Notes: generated from the sequence alone by a model not told the origin. Positions 52,616-61,137 are shown, counted from the first letter of the stretch. The stretch is 64,000 nucleotides of DNA from Bacteroidales bacterium (GCA_017522105.1 JAFXAA010000035.1:17624-81623); one strand, 5' to 3'. Made by a program: numbers and translations.

Positions 52616-54370
52616 CTATTTCCTGAAATATTCTTTCTCGGCTTGGGCAAACACCGGCTTGAGAGCCTCAAGGTTCTCGTCGTTCTTGTCCAGCTGGTTC
52701 TTGAGACTCATGGAATACCATCCACTGTCATGATAGCGTCCTCCAAATCTCCCGGCTATAATGCTGTCAATCTCGTCCATACAGTCAACTTTGATCCATA
52801 TTGTAACATCGCGGCGTCGAGGAACAACAGACATATAGTTCGTGGCAGATCCGTTCATCCTCAAGCCCAAGTTGGTTTTGTTGTATTTGTATTGGTAGGT
52901 GAACTCTGTGGCCGAATTGAATGCTTCTATCAGCTTCTCCGCAAGGACCATATTGGCTTCGTTGCTCCGCTCCACCCAGTATTGGCGGTTGTATGTCTGC
53001 GCCTGTTGGGGCGTGTCGAAAGCCTTGAGGTTGGTCACTGCCGACATCTCGAGTGTAGCGGCGACCACCTCGCCCAGGTCGGATTTCTTGTCAACCAGTT
53101 CGGCCATCTTGTTCAGCAAGCCCGACACCTGGAATGCCCTCATGCTCAGGTAGGTCTCCTTCTGGCACATGCGAAACGTCACCTTCTCCCATTCCTCGTC
53201 AAACTCATCCGAAGCATCCAGCGTCCTGCGCTCTTCCTCGGTAAGTGGGCGCAGCTTGAGCTTGGATGCAATCTTGTCGTTCCATTGCTTGAAGTCGGGC
53301 TCTTCCGTCAGCTGGTTGTAGATATAGGGATAGGCAATCTGCGTGCATACGAGGGCGAAGTTGAGAATCTTGTTCTGCCCCGCCGTTTCTTCGCCTTCGG
53401 CAAGGCGGCGGTTGATGATGGATATCAGCGACAAGGTATTGGTAAGACGTTTCAGCGAGCGTGGGTTGCAGCCAACTGACAGTCGCGCAATCTCCGACAG
53501 GTTGGCGGCCGTTGTGGGGTCTTCCAACTCTTTGTCCGAGAAGAATTCTATCTGCTTCAGCGCATCTACCAGGAAGGTGTCGATATTGTACGACGCCACT
53601 GGCATCGAGAAGGGCAACTGGATGATCTTGTCGAAGAACGAGCGGAACTCACGTTCGTTCTTGTCCGTGAGCTCGCCGAATTTGGGCTTGAGACCCTTGA
53701 TAACCACATCGTAGTCGATGGCTAGGATAAAGACACAATGCTTCAGGTCGAAGATGTTCTTCAGCAGCTCCAATATCTCCACAGCCACCGGCGGGTCGAT
53801 GCGGTCGAGGTCGTCGATGTAGAAAGTGAAGCCTTTCTTCGCCGGGTTATGCTCGAGGGCATCGGCTATCAGCGACTCTATCTCGTCCTTGAGCTGACTG
53901 ATGTCGCTCTGCGGCGACTCCTCACCCTCGAAGAGTTCCGCCACCGCACCGCCATCAAACCCTGCTGCCGAGACTGCCACCTGTGTCCCCACTTTGGCCA
54001 TCTTCTTGAACAATTTGCCTATCTTCTTCTTGCTGTCGTTCCACCGCTGGTCGCTGGGGTTGAGGGCACCTATCTGGTTGATGATGCCGTCGAGGATGCT
54101 CATGATGGCCTGGTTGGGCGACTTCATCAGCGAGTACTGCCAGGTGTTGATCCATATCGGATAGAACGGTGCGCCCTCATCGTCGCAGAGATTCCACCGC
54201 AGAAGGTTCATCAGCGACGTCTTGCCACTGCCCCACTCGCCCTGCAAAGCGATGGTAATGGGTGTGTCGGTGTTTCTTACGAAGTCAATCAGCGCATCCT
54301 GATACACCTTGATGCCGAACAGGTCGCTCTGGTCGTGCTGACGCGGTACGTCGATAATGCTTGAAAACAT
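52616..54370 (-). CDS. KAP-family P-loop NTPase
   Basis: 584 residues. Walker A GEWGSGKT at 44-51 and Walker B FTFYIDDLDRIDPP are in the KAP (kidins220/PifA) arrangement, with the conserved NTWQYS block after the P-loop and NPRSLKRLTN in the lid. KAP NTPases are often linked to phage exclusion or membrane signalling. The usual membrane segments between Walker A and B are replaced by a soluble stretch (about 115-165). The C-terminal 200 residues match nothing I know. Last gene of the minus-strand island. Confidence 0.88.
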   Translation of the reverse strand: MFSSIIDVPRQHDQSDLFGIKVYQDALIDFVRNTDTPITIALQGEWGSGKTSLMNLLRWNLCDDEGAPFYPIWINTWQYSLMKSPNQAIMSILDGIINQIGALNPSDQRWNDSKKKIGKLFKKMAKVGTQVAVSAAGFDGGAVAELFEGEESPQSDISQLKDEIESLIADALEHNPAKKGFTFYIDDLDRIDPPVAVEILELLKNIFDLKHCVFILAIDYDVVIKGLKPKFGELTDKNEREFRSFFDKIIQLPFSMPVASYNIDTFLVDALKQIEFFSDKELEDPTTAANLSEIARLSVGCNPRSLKRLTNTLSLISIINRRLAEGEETAGQNKILNFALVCTQIAYPYIYNQLTEEPDFKQWNDKIASKLKLRPLTEEERRTLDASDEFDEEWEKVTFRMCQKETYLSMRAFQVSGLLNKMAELVDKKSDLGEVVAATLEMSAVTNLKAFDTPQQAQTYNRQYWVERSNEANMVLAEKLIEAFNSATEFTYQYKYNKTNLGLRMNGSATNYMSVVPRRRDVTIWIKVDCMDEIDSIIAGRFGGRYHDSGWYSMSLKNQLDKNDENLEALKPVFAQAEKEYFRK

Positions 54371-54406
54371 GTTTTGTATTATTCACATATTAACGCATTA
54401 TCGCGT

Positions 54407-54667
54407 TTATTTTCGTTTAGCTCTCTCACGTTCGCGCTTGAGGTCGTCCTTGGCCCTTTCAATGTCGCGTTTGAGGCTTTCGATGCGGCGGTCGTGGCTG
54501 GCGGCACGCTCGATTTTCTGTTTGCGGTAGCTGGCCTTGCTGCTGGTCGAGGTGGCACGCTTGACGAGATCGGCATAGTGTGCATTGTCTCTTTTCTTTG
54601 CCTCGCGCTCGTCGGAGACATCCTTGCGCAAGTCGATAAGGCGCTTGCGGTAGTATTCTACGCTCAT
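54407..54667 (-). CDS. Small charged coiled-coil protein
   Basis: 86 residues, nearly all predicted helix, very rich in Arg, Lys, Asp and Glu, with heptad-like spacing (YYRKRLIDLRKDVSDEREAKKR, SLKRDIERAKDDLKRERERA). A short Ser/Thr segment (RATSTSSKASYRKQ) breaks the helix. Function unknown. It lies 8 bases after the nuclease-like gene and 36 before the KAP gene. Confidence 0.65.
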   Translation of the reverse strand: MSVEYYRKRLIDLRKDVSDEREAKKRDNAHYADLVKRATSTSSKASYRKQKIERAASHDRRIESLKRDIERAKDDLKRERERAKRK

Positions 54668-54675
54668 GGTGTTGG

Positions 54676-55554
54676 CTATTTGAGTTTATAGGTGTCGGAA
54701 ACTTTCTTCCAATAGGTGCAGTTCTCTTTCTTGGTGCGGACAACATCAAGCATAAATACACCTACGAACTTATAGAGGTTCAAACCAAAGTCATCACGCT
54801 GGCGGAAGAAGACAACACGCCTATGGTCGAAGGTGCTCAGAGCATTTAGTACGTGGTTAGGGTAGCCATTCTCTTTTTTCGGTCGTTCTTCAATGAGATT
54901 TCCATCCTCCAAGAGTTTGTTTTCCCATAATCTATTGGTGGCATCGGGAGCCCAAAGCATTGTCTTTTTGTCAATGTCGGCACCTGCAGCACGGAGGAAG
55001 CCTTTGTGCCGGGCCTTGATGCCGAAAATGTCGCAAGCATCGTCGATGGTCTGGACATAGATATTGTCGTCCACATTCAGGCAACCTTTCTTCTTGTAGT
55101 ACTTGGCATCGTGCAAGACATAGCCATCCAACGGAACGAACTTGTCGCCCAAGTTCTTGATGCGGCTGCGAATTTCATCCACCACCTTGTCGATTTCCTT
55201 GTGGACAGCTTCAAGAGGCTGGTCGCAGTTGACAACCCTGACATCCACCTTGCCACGCTTTGCCACTTCCGCATTGCGAAGCCTGTCGCGCTCCCTCTGT
55301 TCTTCGCTTGTGTAATGGTACTTCTCGTTGACTTCCACCACCATCTTCACCTGTGGCAGATAAAGATCGGCCAAAGCATACTTGTCCTTCTCTCCACGAT
55401 TGACATACTGCTGAAAGACAAACTGCACGCGGTCATCGCCCAGCCGATGCCATATACGCTGAATTACATACGACTCATATGGTTTGCGGGAGATGTTCTT
55501 GAATGATTGAACAAGATAGTTCAGCCGCAAATCGTTAGTAAAATTTTGTCTCAT
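54676..55554 (-). CDS. Putative endonuclease with N-terminal Vsr/DUF559-like fold
   Basis: 292 residues. The N-terminal half has the order seen in DUF559/Vsr-type nucleases: D63 in ALADLYLPQ, E74 in VVEVNEKYH, H80, then RERDRLRNAEVAKRG and VVNCD. The C-terminal half (DGYVLHDAKYY, then FMLDVVRTKKENCTYWKKV) may be a substrate-recognition domain. I infer a nuclease, possibly of a restriction or defence type, but the assignment rests on motif spacing alone. Confidence 0.6.
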   Translation of the reverse strand: MRQNFTNDLRLNYLVQSFKNISRKPYESYVIQRIWHRLGDDRVQFVFQQYVNRGEKDKYALADLYLPQVKMVVEVNEKYHYTSEEQRERDRLRNAEVAKRGKVDVRVVNCDQPLEAVHKEIDKVVDEIRSRIKNLGDKFVPLDGYVLHDAKYYKKKGCLNVDDNIYVQTIDDACDIFGIKARHKGFLRAAGADIDKKTMLWAPDATNRLWENKLLEDGNLIEERPKKENGYPNHVLNALSTFDHRRVVFFRQRDDFGLNLYKFVGVFMLDVVRTKKENCTYWKKVSDTYKLK

Positions 55555-55566
55555 CGCTATTTTCTT

Positions 55567-55860
55567 TTAGTTAGAACAGGATCTATCTGAAGAATAATGG
55601 TCACGTCCACATTTTGTACAACGGATTTCTCCATTTGGGAACACCTTGTATTTGTGTCCTTTATCCGAACACTCTATGCCTGGACGTATAGGATATTCTC
55701 CATACGAAGCACGGATCCCACATTTTGTGCAAAAAATAATATCTTTCTGTATTGTGAAGCTATGTCCTTTTTCGTTACATTCATCATAAAGACCTGTTTT
55801 GCCTCCACATTTGGAACAAAAGATTGTTCCATTTGATGCTGTTTTTAATTTGTGTGCCAT
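55567..55860 (-). CDS. Triple zinc-ribbon small protein
   Basis: 97 residues with three CxxC knuckles in similar settings: IFCSKCGGK, IFCTKCGIR and IRCTKCGRD, separated by about 30 residues and each near a GHSF/GHKY-type segment and a further cysteine (DECNEKGH, ECSDKGH). This looks like tandem zinc ribbons with nucleic-acid or protein binding. It lies between the nuclease-like gene and the paralogue gene. I do not know the family. Confidence 0.65.
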   Translation of the reverse strand: MAHKLKTASNGTIFCSKCGGKTGLYDECNEKGHSFTIQKDIIFCTKCGIRASYGEYPIRPGIECSDKGHKYKVFPNGEIRCTKCGRDHYSSDRSCSN

Positions 55861-55946
55861 AATCTATATTGTTTGGATTGTAAATTTTTCATTGAGGGAA
55901 AGTCAGTGGCAGACGTACGCCTGCCACTGACAGATGCCGCAGGGTT

Positions 55947-56249
55947 TTATTTGCCGGCGGCGGAGATGGTGATGCTGTTGTCGGCGAGGGCACTGTCGTC
56001 GGCGTTGGCCACCTGGACCTTGATGCCGTAGAGCTCCTTCACCTTGTCCTCGAAGTTGCCCACCTGCATGTTGCCACGCACGGTCAGCTCGCCGCCCTTG
56101 GCGTCTTTGGCGCGGATGGAAGCGAGGGTTGCATCGTCGTCGGCGAAGCGGGCGCCGTTGTAGACGCGCAGGGTCGAGCCGAAGGCTTTCTTGAATTGGT
56201 CGCGAAGGGTCTTCACCTTCATGTTGCCGGTCATTTTGATGTCTGCCAT
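55947..56249 (-). CDS. Small protein with duplicated motif, paralogue B
   Basis: 100 residues built of two similar halves: MTGNMKVKTLRDQFKKAFG with LRVYNGARFADDDATLASI, then VRGNMQVGNFEDKVKELYG with VQVANADDSALADNSITI. The pattern strand-helix-strand suggests a small alpha/beta fold, loosely like a beta-grasp. It is homologous to the 121-residue protein at 57959-58324. I recall similar proteins as hypotheticals in other bacteria but cannot confirm. No signal peptide. Confidence 0.7.
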   Translation of the reverse strand: MADIKMTGNMKVKTLRDQFKKAFGSTLRVYNGARFADDDATLASIRAKDAKGGELTVRGNMQVGNFEDKVKELYGIKVQVANADDSALADNSITISAAGK

Positions 56250-56322
56250 AATTTTAAAACGTTTTAAATTAATAAATGTAGCCTGTCAGGTTGGCAACCC
56301 GGCAGACCGTGAATTATCCCTC

Positions 56323-57345
56323 TTAGATGATTTCGAATTCCGTGCGACGGTTTTCCGGAGCCATCGGGTCGTCGGCGTTCTTGGGCTGGCTGCTGCCAAA
56401 GCCTGCCGCTTCAAGGCGGCTGGCGTCGACGCCCTCGTGTTCGGTCAGGAAGGTAACGGCGGCCTGGGCACGGGCCTCGCTCAGTTTCTGATTGTGCGCT
56501 GCGTCGCCCTCGGCACTGGTGTGGCCGGCGATGCGCAGGCGCAACTCAGGGTTTCGGTTCATCAGCTTGGCGAGGTCGTGGAGCACAAACTTGGCATCCT
56601 CGCTGAGGTCGGCTTTGTCCTTCTGGAACTGGGCGGCATTGAAGTTGTCCTCAATCTCCTCCAGTTGTTGGATATAGACGGTGTCGACAACGGTCTGCAC
56701 CACGGTGTCGGTGACTGTCATCACTTCGGTCTTGCCTTTCGGGCGGAGCAACAGCGCTAACAAGATGCCGATAACGGCCAATGCCAGCAGCAGCCATACC
56801 CACCAGGGGATGTGCTTCTTCTCCACCTCGCGCACCACCTCTTTTTCCACGATTTTCTCTACTATCTCCACCTGCGGTTTCCAGTTGTTGAGGTATTCCA
56901 GCTCATAATAGCCAAGCTTGCCGCGACGGCCTTTCTCAAAACTGGCTACGTAGATGTCGTACTGCTTGGCCCATTCCACGAGGGTTGGGAAATTGCCTTG
57001 TCCCCACACCACATTGTAGTTGGTGACTCGGGTGCCGTCGCCCAGCGTATAGTAGTAGGCGCCGGGCTTGCCGTTCTTTATGTCTTCAACGCCTTTCATC
57101 AAGCGCTCGTCGCCCTCTTCCTGCGCGATACGTTCCAGCTGCTCTGCCGTGCAGAATGTATCCTGCAGCTTCTTGGTGGAGGCGAACTTCTCGCGCGGAA
57201 AGGCACAGTTTAGGTCCTCGATTTTCGCCTCGGGGTGGATGAGGCAGTAAGCCTGAAAGATGCCCAGAGCTGTGCGCCCCTGGTTCTCACTACGCACCAG
57301 CACCTTCGCGGTGGCAGGGTAGTTGGTTGTTTGGATGTCTGCCAT
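56323..57345 (-). CDS. OmpA-domain inner-membrane protein
   Basis: 340 residues: a soluble N-terminal domain (about 1-165) containing NGKPGAYYYTLGDGTRVTNYN, a charged helical stretch, one membrane helix (about 183-205, WWVWLLLALAVIGILLALLL), a linker, and a C-terminal OmpA peptidoglycan-binding domain (LRIAGHTSAEGDAAHNQKLSEARA to ENRRTEFEII). There is no signal peptide, so the N-terminal part is probably cytoplasmic and the OmpA domain periplasmic, like MotB/ZorB-type stators. No MotA/ZorA partner is present. Confidence 0.85.
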   Translation of the reverse strand: MADIQTTNYPATAKVLVRSENQGRTALGIFQAYCLIHPEAKIEDLNCAFPREKFASTKKLQDTFCTAEQLERIAQEEGDERLMKGVEDIKNGKPGAYYYTLGDGTRVTNYNVVWGQGNFPTLVEWAKQYDIYVASFEKGRRGKLGYYELEYLNNWKPQVEIVEKIVEKEVVREVEKKHIPWWVWLLLALAVIGILLALLLRPKGKTEVMTVTDTVVQTVVDTVYIQQLEEIEDNFNAAQFQKDKADLSEDAKFVLHDLAKLMNRNPELRLRIAGHTSAEGDAAHNQKLSEARAQAAVTFLTEHEGVDASRLEAAGFGSSQPKNADDPMAPENRRTEFEII

Positions 57346-57357
57346 AGTATTATTGAA

Positions 57358-57603
57358 TCAATTTTTAAATAATGCACCAAAAACAAGATAGAAAAAGACT
57401 CCGAGACATGCCCCATATATGGCAATTATAGCCCATACACTTTCTATGTCAAGAAAGTAGATTATTGCAAAACCCATGCCGATTACCAGCGCCAAATACA
57501 ATATGTATTTTAGCCATACTATGGTCTCGTCTCTCCTGTTCTCTTTTTTCAGACGCTCAATTTCTTTTTTTGCATTTCTTACGGTTTTGTTTTCTTTTGT
57601 CAT
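57358..57603 (-). CDS. Small two-helix membrane protein
   Basis: 81 residues: a charged N-terminal helix (KTVRNAKKEIERLKKENRRDE), then two hydrophobic helices (about 29-50 and 54-76). No known family. It lies between the PH-like and OmpA-like genes with gaps of 12-17 bases, so it is probably part of the same transcript. Confidence 0.7.
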   Translation of the reverse strand: MTKENKTVRNAKKEIERLKKENRRDETIVWLKYILYLALVIGMGFAIIYFLDIESVWAIIAIYGACLGVFFYLVFGALFKN

Positions 57604-57620
57604 GACTAGTTTATTTAAGT

Positions 57621-57962
57621 TTACGAAAATATTATTCCTTTGCCGCGCTTGGTGGAGTTGTACTCCATCAGTATCTGTTTTACCTTCTTGCAGTCGCTCT
57701 TGCTGAGGCAGTAGGCGGTGACGGTACCGCCGACGGCCTTGATCTCGATGTCGGCACCGATGAGGTGCTGGTCGATGCGGATGCGGCGGATGAAGCGGAA
57801 AGCCAAGACATCCTCATCCACACCTATCATGGTAAGGTTGCGCTTGCGCACGGTGATGGTCTCCTCGTCGGTGTCGACGATGAGGTGCCAAGGGGTGGCA
57901 GCGTTGATTATTTTGCCGTTGGCGGCCAGTGCCGCCTCGGTCGATGTAGCCTCGAATCTCAT
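57621..57962 (-). CDS. PH-like domain protein
   Basis: 113 residues with a strand-rich pattern ending in a long helix (LSKSDCKKVKQILMEYN), which resembles bacterial PH-like domains: NAATPWHLIVDTDEETITVRKRN, DVLAFRFIRRIRIDQHL, ADIEIKAVGG. It overlaps the upstream paralogue A by four bases. Function unknown; the C-terminal tail STKRGKGIIFS is basic. Confidence 0.65.
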   Translation of the reverse strand: MRFEATSTEAALAANGKIINAATPWHLIVDTDEETITVRKRNLTMIGVDEDVLAFRFIRRIRIDQHLIGADIEIKAVGGTVTAYCLSKSDCKKVKQILMEYNSTKRGKGIIFS

Positions 57963-58324
57963 TTGTACTCTCCGCGTGCAGCCTGACCGATAGTGATGCT
58001 GTTGGGAACGCAGCCCCTGCCCTCTTTGTCCTTAATCTGTACGGTGACGCCAAAGTTCTGGTCAAATAGTTTCTCGGCATCTCCTACCTTCATCGAACCT
58101 TTAATCTTCAGCCCGTCGGCATTGGTGTTCACCTCTTTTGAGGTGCGGCTGTTGAGGGCAGCGAGGGTCATCTCAGGATCGGCAAGTTTCTGCCCTTTGT
58201 AAAAGGCCAATTGAAGGTCAAATGCTTTGAGAAAATCAGCCGAGATGGTCTTCAGTTTCTTGTTTGGCGCTACGGTGAATTCAGCCTTGTTGAAGGCATC
58301 TTTGATGTTGTTGAGGAGTCCCAT
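57959..58324 (-). CDS. Small protein with duplicated motif, paralogue A
   Basis: 121 residues, related to the protein at 55947-56249: KKLKTISADFLKAFDLQLAFYKGQKLADPEMTLAAL corresponds to its first half and IKGSMKVGDAEKLFDQNFG to its second. An N-terminal extension (MGLLNNIKDAFNKAEFT) is specific to this copy. First gene of the minus-strand sub-operon with the PH-like, membrane and OmpA-like genes. Confidence 0.7.
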   Translation of the reverse strand: MGLLNNIKDAFNKAEFTVAPNKKLKTISADFLKAFDLQLAFYKGQKLADPEMTLAALNSRTSKEVNTNADGLKIKGSMKVGDAEKLFDQNFGVTVQIKDKEGRGCVPNSITIGQAARGEYK

Positions 58325-58710
58325 ATTTTTTTTCTTTATGTTTAAAAAGTTTCACTATTCAGTCACCACTCTTTCCGATGTGCAAATTTAGCAATAATTC
58401 CCTATGGATACTTATTTCTAATTTGTTTCTTTTTGTATTGTGCTGTATATCAAGCCCTCAACCAGAGACCTTATCTTCGGTTCACCCTCGTGTGGAACAC
58501 AAAAAAAGCGCAGGGGCTATGCTGTCTTGCCTATCCCATGTAAAGAGTCTCTCGCATTGCCCACCATTCACGGATTTGCACGATTCGGCACTCCGCAAAC
58601 TAACGTCTAAATCAACGTCTATCCATTACATCTGTTGCCCGCCCGGACCTTTCACGGGTCCGGGCGGGCAACTGTGCTGAATACAAATATTATTTAAAAC
58701 GGCGATTTCC
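58325..58710. other. Intergenic region between the kinase gene and the island operon
   Basis: Holds a possible minus-strand -7 element TAAATTTG at 58383-58390 (no TTTG at the right spacing) and the perfect hairpin at 58634-58672. A reading frame of 100 codons in this stretch has no family features and is not reported as a gene. Confidence 0.5.
58634..58672 (-). terminator. Perfect 16-bp hairpin downstream of the kinase gene
   Basis: GTTGCCCGCCCGGACC pairs fully with GGTCCGGGCGGGCAAC across a seven-base loop. It lies 39 bases after the kinase stop, where a terminator is expected, but no U tract follows on either strand, so it may act as a 3'-end stabiliser or be a repeat element. Confidence 0.5.
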
Positions 58711-60456
58711 TCAGTACCCCTTAATGTTCAACTTGGCAAAGTTGGTGTCGGCCAGGTATCGCTCCAGCGCTTCGGCGGGAACGAGGACAAGGGGATTGGG
58801 CGACTCCTGCACGAAGTTGAACGTGGTGGCGGTCACCGTCGGGGGCTCTGTGGAGCGGAAAACAACGGTGTCCAGGTTGCGGTAGCCGTAGAGGTTGCCA
58901 GGGCCGAGGAACTTCAGGCCTCGGCCGAACTCCACATAGCGACAGTTGAACATGACACCTATGCCGTAGGTCTCTATCACCTCAATCTGGTCGGGGATAA
59001 TCAACCGTCGGATGCCACATCCGTAGAAGCAACTTTGGTCAATCTTCTTCAACGTCGACGGAAAGTGGATACGCTCCAGATTGTAAAGTTCGGAGAGCGA
59101 CCTTTCGCCCAAATGCGTCAACCCTTCTTCGAGCCAAATGTCAGTCACACCCCAATAGGCCCACTCGAAAAGGTGCTCACAAAGGGAGTCGACGTTGCCA
59201 TCAACAATGATGTCCCTCATAGAGATGTTATTGCCAAAGCGGCCATACTTATCTGGGTCTTTCTTCACGTGCAGCCGCCGGCTTTCCACACGGCAGGCCT
59301 TCAGCTGCTCACAGTTGTCAAACACATGGTCGCCCAAATACTCCAGATCTTCTGTCAGCAACAAGGTGTCGCCCAGATTGATGCACGACGCAAACGCCTC
59401 GTCTTCGATGCGGCGCAAGGTCGACGGAAAACTGACCTTTGTGAGGTCCTTGCATTGGAAGAAGGCTCGATAGCCAATCTCGCGCAGGGGATAGCAGAAG
59501 AGTCCATGCCGTACCCGATCGGGCAGCACAAGGTCGCCCACCACGGTATCGCAGCCGACGACGATGGCTTCGGAGTCGACAATCTTCACCTGCAGCACCT
59601 GGTTGTCGCCAACAGTGTAGGAGAATTGCTGACTGACGAAATGAAAGAGCACCTGCCACAAGCCCACCATGGCTGCCAGCAATAGCACAACAGCCACTAT
59701 GGGCAGCCACATGCGACGCTTCAAGGCTGCGTAGACAGCCTCGGCCGACGGGTAGCGATGCTCACGCCGATGACGGCAACAGCGGGCCGCCACAGCACGG
59801 TAGCGACGAGGAAATATCAACCGTAACAGACGCCCGAAACTATAAATATCGCTCCGGCAGTCGAGTTCGCCACCCTCCAGCTGCTCGGGCGATGCGTAGC
59901 TGAGAGTGTAGGCGGGCTCTTTGAGGACGGCATACTGGTCGGCATCGGCTAGGCCAAAATCGATGACACGCACGTTGGCCCCGTTGCGGGTAACAAGGAT
60001 ATTGCTCGGTTTCAGGTCGCGATGCACCACTTGGTGCGAGTGCCAATGCTTCATGGCGTCCAGCAGCTGCCCTACTACGCGACGACGACTGGCAGCCGAA
60101 GGGTGCGTCGCCAGCCATGTGTCGAGCGGCATGCCGTCAATCCATTCCATCACAATGCAAATCCCCATACCTTCAATTTCCTCGAACGAATAAACTCGTA
60201 CGATATTGGGATGATCCATCTGCACCATGATTTCAAACTCCTTGCGTAGCAAATTGTGATAGACGGGGTCGTGAACATACTGCTCTTTGAGACCTTTGAA
60301 CATGAAATACATTCCGTAACGCACGCCACGCATCAAACGGCTGTAGCCTTCCGACGCTATTTCTTCTCGGTCGGAAATGGCGTCGGTGGAAATATATTGC
60401 GTTGATGTTTCGGGCATTATACGGCCCGAAGTCATATCGTCGACATCAAGATTCAT
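58711..60456 (-). CDS. Receptor-type Ser/Thr protein kinase with extracellular leucine-rich repeats
   Basis: 581 residues: an N-terminal Hanks-type kinase (about 18-255) with FKGLK lysine, HRDLKPSNIL, VIDFGLAD and YASPEQ, then a membrane helix (about 260-282, WLPIVAVVLLLAAMVGLW) and a C-terminal BspA-like LRR_5 region with repeats such as YRAFFQCKDLTKVSFPSTLRRIEDEAF. All catalytic motifs are intact. The topology places the repeats outside the cytoplasm as a sensor. Start ATG 60456 sits only five bases after a promoter-like -7 box, so ATG 60435 or 60417 are alternatives. Divergent from the regulator gene. Confidence 0.88.
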   Translation of the reverse strand: MNLDVDDMTSGRIMPETSTQYISTDAISDREEIASEGYSRLMRGVRYGMYFMFKGLKEQYVHDPVYHNLLRKEFEIMVQMDHPNIVRVYSFEEIEGMGICIVMEWIDGMPLDTWLATHPSAASRRRVVGQLLDAMKHWHSHQVVHRDLKPSNILVTRNGANVRVIDFGLADADQYAVLKEPAYTLSYASPEQLEGGELDCRSDIYSFGRLLRLIFPRRYRAVAARCCRHRREHRYPSAEAVYAALKRRMWLPIVAVVLLLAAMVGLWQVLFHFVSQQFSYTVGDNQVLQVKIVDSEAIVVGCDTVVGDLVLPDRVRHGLFCYPLREIGYRAFFQCKDLTKVSFPSTLRRIEDEAFASCINLGDTLLLTEDLEYLGDHVFDNCEQLKACRVESRRLHVKKDPDKYGRFGNNISMRDIIVDGNVDSLCEHLFEWAYWGVTDIWLEEGLTHLGERSLSELYNLERIHFPSTLKKIDQSCFYGCGIRRLIIPDQIEVIETYGIGVMFNCRYVEFGRGLKFLGPGNLYGYRNLDTVVFRSTEPPTVTATTFNFVQESPNPLVLVPAEALERYLADTNFAKLNIKGY

Positions 60457-60460
60457 GCTG

Positions 60461-60490
60461 CAAAGATACGTCTTTTTTCCAAGGCTGAAA
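60461..60490 (-). promoter_or_regulatory. Putative promoter of the kinase gene
   Basis: Minus-strand TATCTTTG at 60461-60468 is canonical; the -33 candidate is TTTC at 60487-60490 with an 18-base spacer. As in dnaG, the ATG would lie within a few bases of the transcription start. Confidence 0.5.
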
Positions 60491-60564
60491 AACAATACTT
60501 GAAAAGAAATGGTTTAGAAATGCTTTTTTTAGCTATCTTTGCACTACCTTATAGCAATACCACA

Positions 60565-61137
60565 ATGAAAGATATCAATCAGAATATCATGTTGCTGCGT
60601 GCTCTCGTCGAGGAGAGCGCAAACCACCGGCTTTCCACCTCGACCGACTTTGCCTTCCTCTCGGGATGCATCCAGGGACGCTTGCACCAAACATTGAGCG
60701 TCAGCACTCTGGAACGCATCTGGGGATATGTGGACGGCTATCAATCCGTCCGAGAAGGCACCCTCTCTATCCTGGCACAGTTTGTCGGCTTCCCCGATTG
60801 GGCCACCTTCGTGGCCGACTACTGCGATGTCCCTTCGGCACAGAGCAGCCATCGGGTGATGGCACCCTCTCTCATGGCCTCCGAGGTCCCCACAGGCGAC
60901 AGGATCGTCATCGAGTGGAACCCCGAACGGAAATGTACACTGGTACATCTGGGCAACGGCCTTTGGCGGGTGGAGGAATCGATAAAGTCGAAACTTCTCG
61001 TCGGAGACACCTTCCTCTGTCAGCGCTTCACACTCAACCAACCCCTCTTTCTGGAGGACTACCATCACGAAAACGAGCCCCCTTCACTCTTCGTCGTCGG
61101 AAAACGCGGTGGTCTTACTCGAGTTGAATTAATCTAA
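60565..61137 (+). CDS. Putative DNA-binding regulator divergent from the kinase gene
   Basis: 190 residues. The N-terminal 85 residues have a helix-rich pattern (LLRALVEESANHRLSTSTDFAFL, LSVSTLERIWGYVDGYQSVREGTLSILAQFVGFPDWATF) that resembles an HTH arrangement seen in Bacteroidales hypothetical proteins. The C-terminal half is beta-rich with IVIEWNPERKCTLVHLGNGLWRVEES. I infer a regulator of the island, but neither the fold nor the role is established. A -7 box TATCTTTG (60534-60541) precedes the start at 60565. Confidence 0.6.
   Translation: MKDINQNIMLLRALVEESANHRLSTSTDFAFLSGCIQGRLHQTLSVSTLERIWGYVDGYQSVREGTLSILAQFVGFPDWATFVADYCDVPSAQSSHRVMAPSLMASEVPTGDRIVIEWNPERKCTLVHLGNGLWRVEESIKSKLLVGDTFLCQRFTLNQPLFLEDYHHENEPPSLFVVGKRGGLTRVELI

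Noticed and set aside
56323-57345. Zorya or flagellar stator system
   Set aside because: The OmpA-domain protein has stator-like topology, but no MotA/ZorA, ZorC, ZorD or ZorE homologue lies nearby.
58378-58680. A 100-codon open frame on the plus strand
   Set aside because: No start context, no family features, and it runs through a perfect hairpin in a non-coding spacer.
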